Assembly: GCF_033118175.1 (NCBI RefSeq)
Contig: NC_083701.1
Coordinates: 52,341,001 to 52,405,000 of the forward strand
DNA: 64,000 bases
Direction of reading: 5' to 3'
From: Dama dama
Taxonomy: Eukaryota > Chordata > Mammalia > Artiodactyla > Cervidae
The translations under genes and the position numbers were made by a program. Shown here piece by piece: positions 49,154-60,079 of this stretch. Within the stretch, counting starts at the first letter, position 1; each line of letters begins with the position of its first letter. The notes under the pieces were generated by a model, which did not search any database, had not been told where the DNA came from, and saw nothing but the letters and a program-made list of their open reading frames with translations.

Positions 49154-49510
49154 CAACTGATTTTTAATGACTTGTGTATACTTCAACAAGAAAAAACAGA
49201 GAAATTATTTTCAGCATTATTCCATCATATTAATGTCACTAGCTTCATTCATGTTTAGACCCGGTAATTTTGTGGAAGGTAGCAGTGCTTTAATCTCTCT
49301 TATCTGTTTTGTAGGTCTGTTTGCCTCTGTTTGACTTTATTCTCTAAGAGGTTCTCAACACCTGGGAAGTTTGACAACTGTTTGCAACCCAGGAAATACT
49401 CCAAGGGTTAAATAAATAATTGCTTAAAATAGCTTATCTTTCTCTGCCACTGTGCATTGAAATTTTCTCATTAGACTTACTTGATTAGCATGCCCAATCC
49501 TGAGACCAAT

Positions 49511-49582
49511 ATTTTTTTTTTTTTTTTTTTTTTTTTATTATTAGTTGGAGGCCAATCACTTCACAACATTTCAGTGGGTTTT
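49511..49582 (-). mobile_element. Very short ruminant L1 3' tip
   Basis: A poly-T run of about 26 then 'attattagttggaggccaat' and 'catttcagtgggttttg' match the last 45 bp or so of the L1 at 55767-56460 in reverse. This is an extreme 5' truncation. Confidence 0.85.
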
Positions 49583-52363
49583 GTGGCTAAGAGAATAAGT
49601 TGTCTACTTGATTGACATGACTTTACCTTTATGATCTGGGGAAAAGGATATGCCATGGTGACTTTCAACCATAGGGAATGAAGGATTGCAGGAAATGAAA
49701 ATACATCAGTCCTGCCTAAGAAGACTGGATAAGATAGCATAGGGGAAAGTTTGAAGAGCAGAGGAAAGCCATTAGTACTGTAATTCACAATGGTCAATGG
49801 TCAGATGATTCAATGGCAGGTGAGATTAAGGGTAACTCAGGAAATGGAAAATATAACACTTTATGTTTTTTATACAATAATCTTATATATAATGATTGGA
49901 ATAACACTTTAAATCTTTCGGAGCCAAGCTCATTCTTCCTTCTGATATTTTCCTTCATATAAGAAGTTTACTCAGCCTTCAGGAAAAAAAAAATTTTTTT
50001 AAATGTGTGCATGTGCGTGTGTGTATGTATGTACATACAAGCTAACATAAGTATAAGCTAACACAAATCAACATGGTGTGTATATAGACAGACCCACACT
50101 AAAGGAGATTACGGCTTTTATAAACCTCCAACAGTATCTAGCACATAGAAGATACTCAATAATTTTTTAGTAGAGCATTCTTGAATAAATAAATTAATAA
50201 GACAAATGTTCCATATATGACCATCAACTGCAAAGATTGTTTCCAGTGTATTCGTTCTTCTATGAAATAGCTTCTTATATGTTGTAAAACTTTTTCTTAA
50301 AATAAGGTAAATCCCAAAAGGTGAAAAAACTTTAAAATTATTCTTTCTAACTATTTTCTCATTTCTCTTTATATATTGTACATGTTAAAGTATTAATACA
50401 AGATCAAAAGCAAAATTTAAAACATATTGTACTCTTTTAATTATATTTTTTCTCTTTCTATTCTTCCTATTTCGTTTACTTGTGAGAGGTGAAACCAATT
50501 CTTATTTTAACTTTTTTTAGTCCTAGTATATTCAGAATGAACTAGATTGGCTTCATTTTACCAAATACATTCACATTCATTCTTTTTATATAAGTACATT
50601 TTGATAATAGTTTCACCACCCTAAATTGTTTTGTACAGACACAAAACACAACCATTTAACTTAATGTTCCCATCTTTACTAAAATATTTGGCAGCTGTGA
50701 CAGGATACAATTTGCTTTGTTCCACATACTGTATCTAAGAGGTTCTGATGTTACATGAAATTTCTAATGTTCTAATTTCTGATGCACATATTTTACATGA
50801 ACTTTCAGGCATAGGTCACTAGATATGAGTATAACGTAATGAAATAAATTGAAAATGATATAGTTTCTCTATACTGGCTAGGACAAAACCATCATTTTAT
50901 ATTTTTCAATGGATGGGTCATATAAATCAGACCACATATTAAAATGACAAATTTCTATTGTCAAAAAATTCAGTAGAAATTAAATACTTAATTTCATTGG
51001 ATGGACATATGACCATCTTACCCTGAAAGACATTTCTCTCAACTGCAAACAATTCAAAAAAGAGAAATTCCTTGTTTAAAATTAAATTTCCTATGACAAC
51101 ATTTATAGAAGTATTATTTTCATTTTGTTCATTATTTATAAGTGCCTGATATTGTGATAAAACATTAGATATATTTATGATTGCAAAACAAATATGTGTC
51201 CAATTTTCTTTACAGAGGATGGAGGAAAAGAGGTCATTTCTCTATTCTGAAAAATTTTGCCCTCTTGCTATCCTATTCCTTAAAAATACAATATTTTGAG
51301 TCTCTATGTTCAGGATATAGATCTGTCACTAATACGCATACGATAAGTGCATAGCTTCTGATGTGACCTTTTTCTAAAGAAACTGTTCCCAGACACTGTC
51401 TGTCAGGCATCCTGTCTCAGCAGTCTCAAGATATGAACTCAGTTGGCAAAAGGCTTTATTGTGGGAAACTTTGCAGATTGTTCTCATCAGTCTTAAGGCA
51501 TTTCAAAGCCTACATAACTGTAAATTTGTTTTATCTGCTCTTTTCTCCCCCAATAAAGATTAGCTGAGGTCTAGGAAGTATTATGAGTATGATAAAGCTT
51601 TGAGTGCTTTTACGTTGAACTTGGAATGAATCCAAATATGTCTATTTTTAGCTTATCAACTTAAAGTATCACACAAAAACTGAAGTGATTCAAAAATCCT
51701 CAACCATCTTTAGGACTAAAGCACTCATTCTTCCAGCTCTTGAAAGTACAGTCTCTCAGCTGAGTCTCTCTGAAGATATTTGCTCTAATCACCTTAGCAA
51801 GATTATTTGTCCTTCTGGAAATGCAACCCACGTCCAGTGACTGACCAACAGAGGAGTGGTTACATGGGTTGAGGCTCCCTCCATTCACGACAGTGCTTAA
51901 GGGTAATCTGAGCTCTAGCAGGATTGCCTGAGATCTTCTCTGCATTGGGATGCAGTTCTAATTATCCCTGTTTTGTCCTGTTTTTATTACTGTTTCATAG
52001 ATATTATACCTGAAAGAATAAGCTTCTTTCATACAAATCTCTGCATCAGAGACTATTTCCCAGAGAAGCTGACAAGCAGCACAACTTATTTAATGTAAGA
52101 CACAACTTATTTACTGTAAGAACAACTTATTTAGTGCAATTCTGCTGCTTCACAAAACCTTGAAATTTTCCATTGGTAGTTTCAGTATATGAAATTATAG
52201 TGGACAAAATGAAATTTGGAGACCAATTTTGGGTGGTATTATCAGAGGAACTAAGTAGATTTTTTCCTTGATTCACTTTTAAATTATTATTATTCTAAGC
52301 CATAAATTCAAAGTAAAGAATTCATTTTGAGGCTTTTTCCTTATAATTGATTAATCCACTTCT
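49583..52363. other. Unique AT-rich sequence
   Basis: No element assigned. The part at 51400-52080 has a mixed composition, with 'cccccaataaagatt' at about 51548 and 'cttctttcatacaaatctct' near 52025. It resembles a decayed LTR in style, but I cannot support that. An 81-codon minus frame (51700-51945) is unassigned. Confidence 0.45.
52079..52138 (+). repeat. Three-copy tandem repeat, about 20-bp unit
   Basis: The word acaacttattta(a/c/g)tg recurs three times in 60 bp. Confidence 0.85.
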
Positions 52364-52373
52364 ATGTATGTGT

Positions 52374-53562
52374 TCATGGGGTTCTCAAGGCAAGAATACT
52401 GAAGTGGCTTGCCATTCCCTTCTCCAGGGGACCACATTTTGTCAGAACTCTCCACCATGTCCTGTCCGTCTTGGGTGGCCCTACATGTCATGACTCATAG
52501 TTTCACTGAGTTAGACAAGGCTGTGATCCATATGGTCAATTTGGTTAGTTTCATTCCTGTAATGAATAAGGATAAGAGGCTTCTGGAAGCTTCCTGATGG
52601 AAGAGACTGACTGTGGGGGAAACTGGGTCTTGTTCTGATGCTTGGGGCCATGCTTAGTAAATGTTTAATCTAATTTTCTGTTGATGGATGGGGCTGTGTT
52701 CCCTCCCTGTTGTTTGGCATGAGGCCAAACTATGGTAGGGGTAATGAAGGTAATGGTGACCTCCTTCAGAAGGACTTGTGCGCTGTTGTATTCAGTGCCC
52801 CTGACCCTGCAGCAGGCCACTGCCAATCCCCGCCTCTGCCAGAGACTCCTGGACACTCACAGGCAAGTCTGGCTCAGTCTCTTGTGGGGAAACTGTTCCT
52901 TTCTCCTGGTTCCTGGTACACACAAGGTTTTGTTTGTGCCCTCCAAGTGTCCATTTCCCCAGTCCTGTGGAAGTTCTGTAATCAAATCCCACTGGCCTCC
53001 AAGATCAAATTCCCTGAGGGTTTTCAGTCCCTTTGCCGAATCCCCAGGTTGGGCATCTCTCATGGGTCCTAGAACTTTCTTAACAGTGCGAGATTTTCTT
53101 TGGTATAATTGTTCTGCAGTTTGTGGGTCGTCTTCTCGGTGGCTCTATGGTGGGGCCTCCAAGGAGGCTTATGTCACACACTGCGTGACCCAGGTCTGCT
53201 GCACCCTGAGCCCCTGTCCCCGCGGCAGGCCACTGCTGACCCGTGCCTCCACGGGAGATACTCAACACTCAAAGGAAGATCTGGCTCAGTCCCTGTGGGG
53301 TCTCTGCGCCCTGGTACACACAAGGTTTTGTTTTGTTTGAGCTCTCCAAGCATCTCTGGTAGGTATGGGGTTTGATTCTAAAAACGATTTTGCCCCTCCT
53401 ACCATCTTATTGGGGCTTCTCCTTTGCCCTTGGATGTCGGGTATCTTTTTGTGGTGGGATCCAATATTCTCCTGTAGATAGTTGTTCAGCAGCGAGTTTC
53501 AGTTTTGGACTTCTCGCAAGAGAAGGTAAGTACAGGTCCTTCTACTCCACCATCTAGTTTAG
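52374..53562 (-). mobile_element. Inverted BovB 5' end with an L1-like extended leader
   Basis: 52374-52566 matches the BovB 5' UTR at 17222-17420 in the same (minus) orientation, and 53399-53452 matches 17448-17500. Between them are about 830 bp absent from the other copy, including long less-AT-rich frames (202 codons, 52732-53340, spurious). Read on the minus strand it begins 'gatggtggagtagaaggac' near 53556, which resembles the start of the ruminant L1 5' UTR. This suggests a BovB form with an L1-derived leader. The 3' piece of BovB follows in the opposite orientation. Confidence 0.75.
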
Positions 53563-53600
53563 TAAGGATAAGAGGACTTTTAGCAATGGTTACAATAGCA

Positions 53601-54389
53601 GTACCTCAGATATGCAAATGATACCACCCTTATGGCAGAAATGAAGAGGAACTAGAGAACCTCTTGATGAAAGTAAAGAGGAGAATGAAAAAGTTGGCTT
53701 AAAGCTCAACATTCAAAAAACTAAGATCATGGCATCCAGTCCCATCACTTCATGGCAAATAGATGGGGAAACATTGGAAAGAGTGACAGACTTTATTTTC
53801 TTGGGCTCCAAAACCACTGTATATGTTGACTGCAGCCATGAAATTAAAAAACACTTGTTCCTTGGAAGAAAAGATATGACCAACCTAGAGGTACTTATTA
53901 AAAGGCAGAGACATTACTTTTCCAACAAAGGTCTGTCTAGTCAAAGCTATGGTTTTTCCAGTAATCATGTATGGATGTGAGAGTCGGACCATAAAGAAAA
54001 CTGAGGGCTGAATAATTGATGTTTTTGAACTATGGTGTTGGAGAAGACTCTTAAGAGTCCCTTGGACTACAAGGAGATCCAACCAGTCAATGATAAAGGA
54101 AATCAATCCAGAATGTTCATTAGAGGACTGATGCTGAAGCTCCAATACTTTGACCACCTGATGCAAAGAACTGACTCATTGGAAAAGACCCTGCTACTGA
54201 GCAAGGTTGAAGGTAAGAGGAGAAGGGGACGACAGAGGACAAGATGGTTGGATGGCATCACTGACTCAATGGACAGGAGTTTGAACAAGCTCCAGGAGTT
54301 GGTGATGGACAGGTAAGCCGGGCCTGCTGCAGTCCATGGGGTTGCAAAGAGTCAGACTCAACTGAGTGACTCAACTGACTGAACTGATA
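53601..54389 (+). mobile_element. BovB LINE 3' end
   Basis: It starts just before the YADD box, which reads YANDTT (53605-53625). The C-terminal frames 53729-53980 and 54032-54316 are broken. It ends in 'ctcaactgactgaactg'. With 52374-53562 it may form one 5'-inverted insertion flanked by atgtatgtgt at 52364-52373 and 54405-54414. Confidence 0.9.
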
Positions 54390-54414
54390 TATGTGTGTGT
54401 GCACATGTATGTGT

Positions 54415-54894
54415 CTGGAGGTGGGAAATTAGGTTTAAGATAGCAGCTCCTAAATCGTACAAGCATTGAACTCAATTATGTCATCCATTTTAGCATGTGC
54501 CTAAAAGGCATTCCTTTCATTTTATTGATTAAAAAAAATTTTTTTTTAAGTTAAATAGAAGTTTAAAAATATTTGGAGGCTTAGTGTCTCCTTTTCCTTG
54601 GTTCAGTTGTAAGCATTTTCCCCTGTCTGTTCTATGTTTCTTATTCTGAAGGCTTCCTTCAAATTTTAACAAATTGGCTCCAGGAAGGTACTGATTTACA
54701 ATTCCATCAGCAGTGTAGGAGAGGGGTCATTTTACAATGTTAACTATTTGCCATATTGTCTTACTTTTTCTTTGTTAGTTAAATGGATGCAATACATCTT
54801 ATTATTTACCTGTCTAAAACTATTCAAATTGAAAATATTTGTACATTGACATTTAACAAAATGATAGAATGACCCATGGGCCCCTGCTACAATA
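54415..54894. other. Unique sequence
   Basis: Nothing recognised. Confidence 0.5.
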
Positions 54895-55267
54895 TAAATT
54901 AACATAAAAATCACTCCTAAACTATACCTTGGTTAGTGTCTCGAAGTTGCTCAAGGGAGGGCATGTCAATCCCAAATCCAAAATTTGATTCAGATATTGA
55001 AATAGATGATGCCACCAAGAGGTATGAAAATATTTATTACTATTATTAGTAGGTTTTCTTAGCACAGTGAGGCAGCCTTATGCAAAAGTACAAAAATGGC
55101 TTATTTGAACAAGGAAGGATAACTGACTTGGAAATGCAGTGACTTCCAGTAATGTTCCGACTATGGTCCTGGATTTTGTGTGGCTTGAACTTTTCACCAG
55201 AGCTAATGGAGGGAGCCAATGGATTTTAAAATGGACTTGCTAAGGTTTGGACAAGAGGTGTATAAGG
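54895..55267 (+). repeat. Left arm of perfect 373-bp inverted repeat
   Basis: Every base pairs with 55386-55758 (position sum 110653 throughout, no indel seen). The sequence matches no repeat family I know. It includes a 29-codon frame, at about 54963-55052, opening MSIPNPKFDSDIE, which I cannot assign. Confidence 0.93.
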
Positions 55268-55385
55268 GCATGTGTATGCCCAGAAGTGGGATTGCTGGGT
55301 CATATGGCAGTTCTATTGAAATAGATGATGCAAACTGACTTCATTTTTGATATGTGACTGCTGACATCTTGCAAGACCAAGACTT
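55268..55385. other. Spacer of the inverted repeat, a mosaic of copied pieces
   Basis: 55271-55317 is an exact reverse copy of L1 55767-55813. 55314-55331 repeats 54995-55012 directly (18 bp). 55335-55348 is an exact reverse copy of the L1 3' flank 56473-56486 (14 bp). The remaining 37 bp or so are unassigned. Confidence 0.85.
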
Positions 55386-55758
55386 CCTTATACACCTCTT
55401 GTCCAAACCTTAGCAAGTCCATTTTAAAATCCATTGGCTCCCTCCATTAGCTCTGGTGAAAAGTTCAAGCCACACAAAATCCAGGACCATAGTCGGAACA
55501 TTACTGGAAGTCACTGCATTTCCAAGTCAGTTATCCTTCCTTGTTCAAATAAGCCATTTTTGTACTTTTGCATAAGGCTGCCTCACTGTGCTAAGAAAAC
55601 CTACTAATAATAGTAATAAATATTTTCATACCTCTTGGTGGCATCATCTATTTCAATATCTGAATCAAATTTTGGATTTGGGATTGACATGCCCTCCCTT
55701 GAGCAACTTCGAGACACTAACCAAGGTATAGTTTAGGAGTGATTTTTATGTTAATTTA
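55386..55758 (-). repeat. Right arm of perfect 373-bp inverted repeat
   Basis: Reverse complement of 54895-55267. It lies 8 bp upstream of the L1 segment at 55767. Confidence 0.93.
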
Positions 55759-55766
55759 AAACTGGA

Positions 55767-56460
55767 AATAGAACTGCCATATGACCCAGCAATCCCACTT
55801 CTGGGCATACACACTGAGGAAACCAGATCTGAAAGAGACACGTGCACCCCAATGTTCATCGCAGCACTGTTTATAATAGCCAGGACATGGAAGCAACCTA
55901 GATGCCCATCAGCAGATGAATGGATAAGGAAGCTGTGGTACATATACACCATGGAATATTACTCAGCCATTAAAAAGAATTCACTTGAACCAGTCCTAAT
56001 GAGATGGATGAAGCTGGAGCCCCTTATACAGAGTGAAGTAAGCCAGAAAGATAAAGAACATTACAGCATACTAACACATATATATGGAATTTAGAAAGAT
56101 GGTAACGATAACCCTATATGCAAAACAGAAACAGAGACACAGAAATACAGAACAGACTTTTGAACTTTGTGGGAGAATGTGAGGGTGGGATATTTCAAAA
56201 GAACAGCATGTATACTATCTATGGTGAAACAGATCACCAGCCCAGGTGGGATGCATGAGACAAGTGCTCCGGCCTGGTGCACTGGGAAGACCCAGAGGAA
56301 TCGGGTGGAGAGGGAGGTGGGAGCGGGGATTGGGATGGGGAAGACGTGTAAATCCATGGCTGATTCATATCAATGTATGACAAAACCCACTGAAATGTTG
56401 TGAAGTGATTGGCCTCCAACTAATAAAAAATAAATAAATAAATAAAAGAAAAAAAGAAAA
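55767..56460 (+). mobile_element. Ruminant L1, 5' truncated
   Basis: ORF2 C-terminal codons (80-codon frame 55852-56094, with ARTWKQPRCPSADEW and EYYSAIKKNS, closing at TAG) are followed by the 3' UTR 'gacaagtgctccggcctggt' to 'cctccaactaataaaaaata' and a (TAAA)n/poly-A tail. It is younger-looking than the L1 downstream. Upstream lies the inverted repeat rather than ordinary flank. Confidence 0.92.
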
Positions 56461-56734
56461 AAAACAAAAAACAAAAATGAAGTCAGACTCTTTATTACAG
56501 TTACAAATAAAGAAAATGAAATAACAAATGCTAGAAATAGAAAAGGAACTCAAAACCTAAGTGAAAAAAGAAATTGGCATCCTGATAAGAGCCTGGGTTT
56601 ATAAAACACAGAATCTGATTGACTGAGGCATTGGGATGACTTTATATCCTTACCTAAAAAAAAAAAAAAAAAAGAGGAGTCAAATTCCTGAAACTAGAAA
56701 TGCTGTCCTACAACTTTAAAAAGAAATTATCATA
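56461..56734. other. A-rich flank
   Basis: Poly-A-rich DNA with a 19-base A run at about 56656. No element assigned. Confidence 0.5.
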
Positions 56735-58225
56735 CACTTATGGTTATTTAGTCTATGACAATTGAAGCAAGGGTATACAATGGAGAAAAGAGAGTCTCTT
56801 CTGTAAGTGGTGCCTGCAGAACTGGACAGCTACATGTAAAAGAATGAAATTAGAACATTCTCTAACACCATATATAAAAGTAAACTCAAAATGGATTAAA
56901 TACTTAAATGTAAGATGGAAAACCATAAAACTAGAAGAAAATAGAACTAGAACACTCTTTGACATAAGTTGTATCAGTATTTGTTCCAATTGTCTCCTGA
57001 AGCAAAGGAAATGAAAGGAAAAATAAATGGAACAAAATTAAACTTAAAACTTTTGTACAGCAAAGGAAACCATTGAAAAATGAAAAGACAACTTACTAAG
57101 TGGGAGAAAATGTTTACAAACAATACAAACAATAAATGGTTAATCTCCAAAATATATACATAGCTCAGCATCAAAAAGCAATCTGATTTAGAAATAGGCA
57201 ACAGACCTAAATAGGCATTTTTCCAAAGAGGAAATGCATGTGCCAACAGGTACATGAAGAGATGCTCAAAAATGATCAGGGATAAGAAAACTAAAACTAT
57301 AATGAAATATCACTTCACGTCTGTCATAATGGTTATCATCAAAAAGAACACAAATAACAAATGTTGGTGAGAATGTGGAGAAAAGAGAATCCTGATACAC
57401 TGTCAGTGGAAATGTAAATGGGTGAAGCCACTGTGGAAACAGTATAGCGGTTTCCCAAGAAAACCAGAAATGGAACTGATGTGTAACCCAGCAATTCCAC
57501 TCCTGGGTATATAGCTAAAAATAACTGAAAACACTAACTTGAAAAGATATATGTACCCCAATGTTCAGGACAGCATCATTTACAGTTGTCAAGATATGGA
57601 AGCAACCTGTGTCCATCAACAGATGAATGGATAAAAAAAAATATGGTACATACGTATATATAAAGTGGAATACTACTCAGACCTTAAAAAGGAACAAAAT
57701 TGTACCACTTGAAGCAACATGGATAGACTTGGAGGGTGTTATGCTAAGTGAATTTAGTTGGATGGAGAAAGACAAATGCTATATGATATCATTTATAAGT
57801 GGAATCTAAAAAATACAACAAATAAATGGAAAAAAAAAAACAAAAAACAAATAAGTGAATATAACAAAAAAAGAAGTAGACTCACAGAGAGCAGACCAGT
57901 AGTTAGCAGTGGGGATAGAGACAGGGGGTAGGGACTCAGATACAGACTATTGTGTATAAAATAAGCTACAAGGATATATTATACAACACAGGAAATACAG
58001 CTGATATTTTATAATAACTGTAAATGGAGTATAAACTTTAAAAATTGTGAGTACAGACTTCTCTGTTGGCTCAGTGGTAACGAACCTGCCTGCCAATGCA
58101 GGAGACACTGGTTCAATCCCTGATCAGGGAAGATCCCTGAAAAAAAAAAGGAAAATTGTGAGTACACTTGCAACCTATATAATATTGCACATTAACTACG
58201 CTTCAATTTTAAAAAGTAGTTTGTT
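56735..58225 (+). mobile_element. Older L1 ORF2 C-terminus and 3' end
   Basis: L1 landmarks include 'gagtctcttctgtaagtggt', 'aactggacagctacatgtaa', 'ctcaaaatggattaaatact', 'cagcaaaggaaaccattg', 'gagaatgtggagaaaagaga', 'cagcaattccactcctgggt' and 'gtggaatactactcagacct'. It holds frequent stops. A small SINE interrupts the 3' end at 58056-58151. Confidence 0.88.
58056..58151 (+). mobile_element. Short tRNA-derived SINE with 15-bp TSD
   Basis: The tRNA-Glu-like head 'ctcagtggtaacgaacctgc', box-B-like 'ggttcaatccctgatcaggg' and an A-tail make up this SINE, with no BovA half. Exact TSD aaaattgtgagtaca at 58041-58055 and 58152-58166. Confidence 0.93.
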
Positions 58226-58349
58226 GAGACAGAAAAAAAAAGAAATTAGCAAATAAAACTATGTTCTCAACCCAGCTTTAGCTTGGGAGATGACAATAAT
58301 GTCTGACATCTACCTGTGATGGTGAGTGTTAAAAACTTCCTCTTTTTAG

Positions 58350-58664
58350 AGCTTCGCTGGTAGCTCAACTGGTAAAGAAGTCTCCAGGACAATCCTGGTT
58401 CTATTCCTAAGTTGAGAAGATCCCCTGGAGATGGGATAGGCTACCCACTCCAGTATTCTTGGGCTTCCCTGGTGGCTCAGCTGGTAAAGAATCTGCCTGC
58501 AGTGCAGGAGACCTGGGTTTGATCTCTGGGTTGGGAAGATCCCATGGAGAAGAAAATGGCTACCCACTCCAGTATTCTGGCCTGGAGAATTTCATGGACT
58601 GTATGTATAGTCTATGGGTTCACAGAGTCAGACATGACTAGAGACCTTCACTTTCTTTCTTTCA
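58350..58664 (+). mobile_element. Two-headed Bov-tA SINE with 10-bp TSD
   Basis: A degraded first head module (58350-58460), then 'gggcttccctggtggctcag' and a complete second unit ending 'gagtcagacatgac' and (CTTT)n. Exact TSD ctctttttag at 58340-58349 and 58665-58674. Confidence 0.95.
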
Positions 58665-58674
58665 CTCTTTTTAG

Positions 58675-59541
58675 TGAACTTAAAGCCTTAATTAAATCTA
58701 AAACAAATATGAATTTTCCAGAGTTCAGAATTTATACTATAAAGAAAGTGATGGGATAGAGTCAAAGAATTACTATAAAAACTGATAATGGAATTGTGGC
58801 ATTTCTTGAACTCTGAAAGAAGCAAGAAAAATACCATCCTGTAAAAACACATCTGCAACTGAAAGATTAGGATACTGTAAGTGAATAAAATGATTTCTGA
58901 TGAAAAGGGCTTACTTTCAATGATTTAAAACAATATCAAAAAATAAACTTATGAAAAAGCAAGAAAAATCAAAATAATTAGCATTTATATAAGAATTTAG
59001 AATGAATATAATACTAACATGCTTAAAATTATAAAAATATTAAAAAAATAGAACCTTAAAGAAAGTAATTTATTAAAGGGATAATTTTAAAAATAGAAAT
59101 TAAGCAAATAAAATATTGTTGTCATAATTAAAAATATATTAGCAGTCATGTTAAATGTGGCAAGATTCAATCTCTATGATAAAGATACTTAAAAATACAT
59201 TGACCTCATATGAAAATGTTTGCTAAGACTAGTTTCCTGATATGAAATATATTATTTTTGACATTTTTTTCCTAACTGCCTATTTGGGACATTTAATAAC
59301 GAAGATCAAACATCCGAAGATCAGTTCCTAATGCTTATTTCCATGATTTTAAGAGTTGGTCCTTCCATGTCCCGATTCCCATCTTCTTTTTTTTTTCATT
59401 TTGTTGTTGTTTTCTTCATAAATTTAAGAACAACTCTATCTTCTTCTGTCTTCCCCCTAGATCAACTAAAACCTACTAGAACAGGGTGTAGCTTGGGGAG
59501 ATGGAGGATGCTATGCGTCATAATCCTCTTAATCTTCTGTC
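58675..59541. other. Unique AT-rich sequence
   Basis: Nothing recognised. 59388-59397 is a poly-T run on the + strand, discussed with the possible exon/retrocopy. Confidence 0.45.
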
Positions 59542-59712
59542 TCAGGTGCTGAGAGGCCTGAGGGCTTGGGACAGAGGCAGAGTCAAGGTAAAGAGCATGA
59601 AGGGTGTGTGGGGAGTGGGGCTCTGATAGTGGGCAGGAGGCTGGTTGGCTTGAGGTGGGGCCCGTGTTGTCTCCTCTTCCCCATCAGTATTTGTATCTTT
59701 AGTCAACTCATC
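59542..59712 (-). other. Possible terminal exon or retrocopy, minus strand
   Basis: Minus-strand text at 59713-59750 reads as a good splice acceptor: a branch-like 'ttctaatac', then 'tgtttgtttacag', then GATGAG. From 59712 the frame is open for 56 codons (DELTKDTNTDGEEETTR..., rich in Pro/Thr) and stops with TGA at 59544-59542. The region is clearly GC-richer than its surroundings. On the same strand, an A10 run lies about 320 bp downstream, which could instead mark a processed pseudogene. I do not recognise the protein. No partner exon is visible in the window. Confidence 0.25.
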
Positions 59713-59878
59713 CTGTAAACAAACAGTATTAGAACAGTATCAAGAAGCAACTCCTCAAAAGTAACACATGCATAGGTAAAGGAGAGCTATGGACATCCAT
59801 TGGATACCATCTATAGACAGGGAGGAATTCCCACTTCTTTAAGACAACATCAAATGTGATGATTTTTCCTAAAGAAAG

Positions 59879-60068
59879 AAAGTGAAAGTCTCTAGTCATG
59901 TCTGGCTCTTTGTGACCCCATAGACTATACAGTCCATGAAATTCTCCAGGCCAGAATACTGGAGTGGGTAGCCATTTCCTTCTCCAGGGGATCTTCCCAA
60001 CCGAGGGATCAAACCCAGGTCTCCCATATTGCAGGCGGATTCTTTACCAGCTGACCCACCAGGGAAGC
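59879..60068 (-). mobile_element. Bov-tA SINE with 11-bp TSD
   Basis: Body 'aagtctctagtcatgtctgg' to head 'agctgacccaccagggaagc'. Exact TSD cctaaagaaag at 59868-59878 and 60069-60079. Confidence 0.95.
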
Positions 60069-60079
60069 CCTAAAGAAAG

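Noticed and set aside
51400..52080. LTR in the AATAAA-containing stretch
   Set aside because: One poly(A)-like signal without LTR ends, promoter order or a known family is not enough.
52732..53340. 202-codon less-AT-rich frame as a coding exon
   Set aside because: It lies in BovB/L1-like 5' UTR sequence and other frames there are open too. There is no protein character.
54963..55052. 29-codon frame in the inverted repeat as an exon
   Set aside because: Too short, with no clear splice sites and no recognised protein. Kept only as a note.
58056..58151. tRNA gene
   Set aside because: The tRNA-like head has degenerate arms, an A-tail and a TSD, so it is a SINE. The same applies to all Bov-tA heads here.
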